The position numbers and the translations under genes are program-made. Below the pieces are notes generated by a model. The model searched no databases, had not been told where the DNA came from, and saw nothing but the letters and a program-made list of their open reading frames with translations. Of a stretch of 54,005 nucleotides of DNA, positions 51,761-54,005 are shown piece after piece (the stretch's first letter is position 1; each line of letters begins with the position of its first letter). Source of the stretch: Bacteroidales bacterium (GTDB lineage Bacteria > Bacteroidota > Bacteroidia > Bacteroidales > P3). Location of the stretch: assembly GCA_017522255.1 (NCBI GenBank), contig JAFWZP010000075.1, positions 1 to 54,005 on the forward strand, written 5' to 3'.

Positions 51761-52803
51761 GCAGTACTGATTTGCATACGCAATCACTGATACATGATTT
51801 ACGTCAGATAATTGAGCAGGCACGTGGACATGTGGCTGCTACTGCCAATTATGCCCTTACTACAATTTATTGGCATATTGGTGAACGCATCAATCGCGAA
51901 GTGCTTGGCAATCAACGTGCCGAATACGGAAAACAAATTGTCGCACAGATAGCGCAACAATTGCAGGATGAATATGGAACAAAAGGGTTTGAGGAAAGAA
52001 CTATTCGTAGAATGATGCAATTTGCTCAGACATTTCCCGATTTCCAAATTGTGTCACCATTGGTGTCAAAATTATCCTGGTCTCATTTTTTGGTGGTTAT
52101 GACATTAAAAGATGAACTTCAGCGAGAATTCTATCTGACTATGGCGGCATCTGAACAGTGGAGCAAGAGAACATTACAGTCAAAGATAGACGGGATGCTA
52201 TATGAGCGAACAGCAGTAAGCAGTAAACCGGATGAACTTATAAAAAAGGAATTGATACAATTGCGTAATGAAAATATCCTTTCACCCGATTTAGTCTTTA
52301 AAAGTCCATATTTTCTGGAATTTACAGGCCTTAAAGGAATGTATAGCGAAAAAAGTTTGGAAGATAGTTTAGTTGCCCATTTGGAGCAATTCATTATAGA
52401 ATTGGGCAACGGGTTTAGTTTTGTGGCACGTCAGAAACGAATGATTATAGATGGTGAAGATTTTTATCTTGACTTGTTGTTTTACCATCGTCGTTTGCGC
52501 CGTTTGATAGCTATAGACCTGAAATTAGGCCGATTTAAAGCGCAGTACAAAGGACAGATGGAGTTGTATCTCCGTTGGCTTGAGGCTAACGAAATGGAAA
52601 CGGGAGAAGAAACACCCCTCGGTCTTTTGTTATGTACTGAAGGTAGTGAAGAACAGATAGAATTGCTACAGCTTGACAAGTCGGGTATCAAAGTTGCTCA
52701 ATACTTAACAGAGTTACCTTCTCGTGAAGTATTACAACGCCAGATTCAAAAATCTTTAGAAGCTGCAAAACTTCGTTATGATAATTATAATGAGGAGGAT
52801 TAG
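51757..52803 (+). CDS. YhcG-type PD-(D/E)XK nuclease domain protein (DUF1016)
   Basis: The N-terminal half (about 1-160) is the DUF1016 helical region: ARGHVAATANYALTTIYWHIGERI, GFEERTIRRMMQFAQTFPDF and LSWSHFLVVMTLKDELQREFYLTMA. The C-terminal half is a PD-(D/E)XK nuclease fold with Glu202 in LEDSL, Asp239 in FYLDLLFYH and Asp254-x-Lys256 in AIDLK. I start it at the ATG inside the HsdM stop (ATGA), not at the frame start 15 bases earlier. Genes of this family are regularly found inside Bacteroidetes type I systems between hsdM and hsdS. It might act as an extra nuclease or regulate the system; its role is not established. Confidence 0.9.
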   Translation: MSSTDLHTQSLIHDLRQIIEQARGHVAATANYALTTIYWHIGERINREVLGNQRAEYGKQIVAQIAQQLQDEYGTKGFEERTIRRMMQFAQTFPDFQIVSPLVSKLSWSHFLVVMTLKDELQREFYLTMAASEQWSKRTLQSKIDGMLYERTAVSSKPDELIKKELIQLRNENILSPDLVFKSPYFLEFTGLKGMYSEKSLEDSLVAHLEQFIIELGNGFSFVARQKRMIIDGEDFYLDLLFYHRRLRRLIAIDLKLGRFKAQYKGQMELYLRWLEANEMETGEETPLGLLLCTEGSEEQIELLQLDKSGIKVAQYLTELPSREVLQRQIQKSLEAAKLRYDNYNEED

Positions 52804-52805
52804 GT

Positions 52806-54005
52806 ATGAGTGAGTGGAAGAAAGTGAAGTTGGGGGAAGTGTGTTCAAAGATTGGAAGTGGTGCAACTCCTAAAGGTGGTGCAATGGTATATATTAATTA
52901 TGGTACATCTCTAATTAGAAGTCAAAATGTATATAATTTATCTTTTGAATATGATGGTCTCTCATATATTACTGAAAATGCTGCAGAGAAGCTGAAAAGT
53001 GTGACAATCTTACCAAATGATATATTGCTGAATATTACAGGTGATTCTGTTGCAAGAACATGCATCGTACCTAATAATGTTTTACCTGCAAGAGTAAATC
53101 AGCATGTTGCAATTATTAGACCTAAGGATTCAATACTAAATAGCAAATTCCTTGTATATTATCTTGCGAGTCCGTCAATGCAAGCTCACATGCTAAATTT
53201 GGCAGTGGGTAAAGGTGCTTCAAGAAATGCTATAACAAAGGCTATGATTGAAAATTTTGAGGTACCATGTCCTTCTATACACACCCAACACCGCATTGCC
53301 ACGATTCTTTCCCGTTACGACTCTTTGATAGAAAACTATCAGAAGCAAATAAAGCTATTGGAAGAATCTGCACAACGTCTCTATAAGGAATGGTTCATAG
53401 ACCTCCGCTTCCCTGGACACGAAAACACTAAGATTGTGGATGGTGTACCTGAGGGGTGGGAGAAGAAAACTTTATCTGATATTGCAACCATAATTATGGG
53501 TCAAAGTCCGAAATCTGAGTTCTATAATTCTGTTAGGAATGGACTTCCTTTCCATCAAGGAGTAGGCAGTTACGGTTTCAGATTTGTCGTTGACAATGTA
53601 TATAGTACTTCCTTTACAAGAATAGCTGAATCCAATAGTATATTATTTAGCGTAAGAGCACCAGTTGGAAGATTGAATATAACGAAGAACAAGATAGTAA
53701 TAGGCAGAGGTTTAGCTGCGATAAATCACAAAAAAGGCCATCAAAGCTTCCTTTATTATCTCCTTAAAGAAAAGTTTTTTAAGGACAATATTATCGGGAA
53801 TGGTGCTATATTCGCATCAATATCCAAGGATGAACTTTACAATCAGGTCTTTGTCATTCCTTCGGATGAGATGGTTATGAGATATGACACTATTGCGAAT
53901 AAGATAGATAAAGATATTCAATATATTGATAGCCAAATCTACTTCCTAACAGAGGGCCGCGACCGCTTGCTTCCCAAGTTGATGAGTGGAGAAATAGAAG
54001 TATAA
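52806..54005 (+). CDS. hsdS: Type I restriction-modification specificity subunit HsdS
   Basis: HsdS recognises the bipartite DNA target for methylation and cleavage. The 399 residues have two target-recognition domains: TRD1 about 1-155 (EWKKVKLGEVCSKIGSGATPKGG) and TRD2 about 215-365 (WEKKTLSDIATIIMGQSPKSEFYN). Each is followed by a conserved helix: HRIATILSRYDSLIENYQKQIKLLEESAQRLYKEWFIDLRFPG (about 162-204), and YIDSQIYFLTEGRDRLLPKLMSGEIEV at the end. It starts 3 bases after the nuclease gene stop. The gene appears complete: its TAA is the last codon of the window. The hsdR restriction subunit must lie beyond the right edge or be missing. Confidence 0.95.
   Translation: MSEWKKVKLGEVCSKIGSGATPKGGAMVYINYGTSLIRSQNVYNLSFEYDGLSYITENAAEKLKSVTILPNDILLNITGDSVARTCIVPNNVLPARVNQHVAIIRPKDSILNSKFLVYYLASPSMQAHMLNLAVGKGASRNAITKAMIENFEVPCPSIHTQHRIATILSRYDSLIENYQKQIKLLEESAQRLYKEWFIDLRFPGHENTKIVDGVPEGWEKKTLSDIATIIMGQSPKSEFYNSVRNGLPFHQGVGSYGFRFVVDNVYSTSFTRIAESNSILFSVRAPVGRLNITKNKIVIGRGLAAINHKKGHQSFLYYLLKEKFFKDNIIGNGAIFASISKDELYNQVFVIPSDEMVMRYDTIANKIDKDIQYIDSQIYFLTEGRDRLLPKLMSGEIEV

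Overview
The window reads as chromosome of a Bacteroidetes bacterium, most likely order Bacteroidales. The grounds are: promoters of the TTTG-N19/20-TAnnTTTG type; two secreted proteins ending in type IX secretion (T9SS) sorting domains; a BtuB/BtuG-type vitamin B12 locus; a DUF4249-like lipoprotein; and almost no Shine-Dalgarno sequences. T9SS signals argue against Bacteroides itself. The Bcd/Etf complex and a full-length pyruvate:ferredoxin oxidoreductase suggest an anaerobe. Genus cannot be named from this sequence.

Layout. 1-604: decayed remnant of a RecG-like ATP-binding protein with 12-bp ELKS repeats. 1002-9580 (minus strand): S41 tail-specific protease, an acyl-CoA dehydrogenase/etfB/etfA operon, two identical tRNA-Glu genes around rpsT, an unrecognised 224-residue protein and a U32 RNA-hydroxylation protein. 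9686-22519 (plus): a TauE/SafE permease, then a TolC / periplasmic adaptor / FtsX permease / ATPase / FtsX permease efflux cluster ending in an NtrC-type regulator and histidine kinase. A sigma-54 promoter with two upstream dyads precedes tolC, so the regulator probably controls the cluster. 22618-25117: DUF4249-like lipoprotein and trigger factor. 25609-31560 (minus): cobalamin riboswitch, BtuB-type receptor, BtuG-type propeller lipoprotein and a T9SS surface protein with a triplicated domain. 31742-34878 (minus): a two-gene operon of a RecQ-like helicase fused to a ComFC-like phosphoribosyltransferase plus a DprA-like protein. 35718-49013 (plus): a 2397-residue T9SS fibronectin-type protein, an ABC ATPase without permease, a LOG-family hydrolase, gmhA and nifJ. 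49183-54005 (plus): DUF2971 protein, HsdM, a YhcG-type nuclease and HsdS, with no HsdR inside the window.

The two most unusual things are these. (1) Many intergenic gaps are filled by arrays of about 22-bp units (21-23 bp) that stay in strict phase but have a different sequence at each locus, often arranged as large inverted repeats (about 806-950, 12073-12226, 16955-17240, 25220-25471, 35296-35380, 44419-44506). They are not CRISPRs and match no class I can name. (2) The RecQ-PRTase/DprA operon rebuilds competence-like parts (helicase, ComFC-like PRTase, DprA) as a compact pair that looks like a nucleic-acid-handling or defence module.

All calls come from reading the sequence and supplied translations. 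No database search or folding calculation was run, and promoter, terminator and riboswitch boundaries are by eye.
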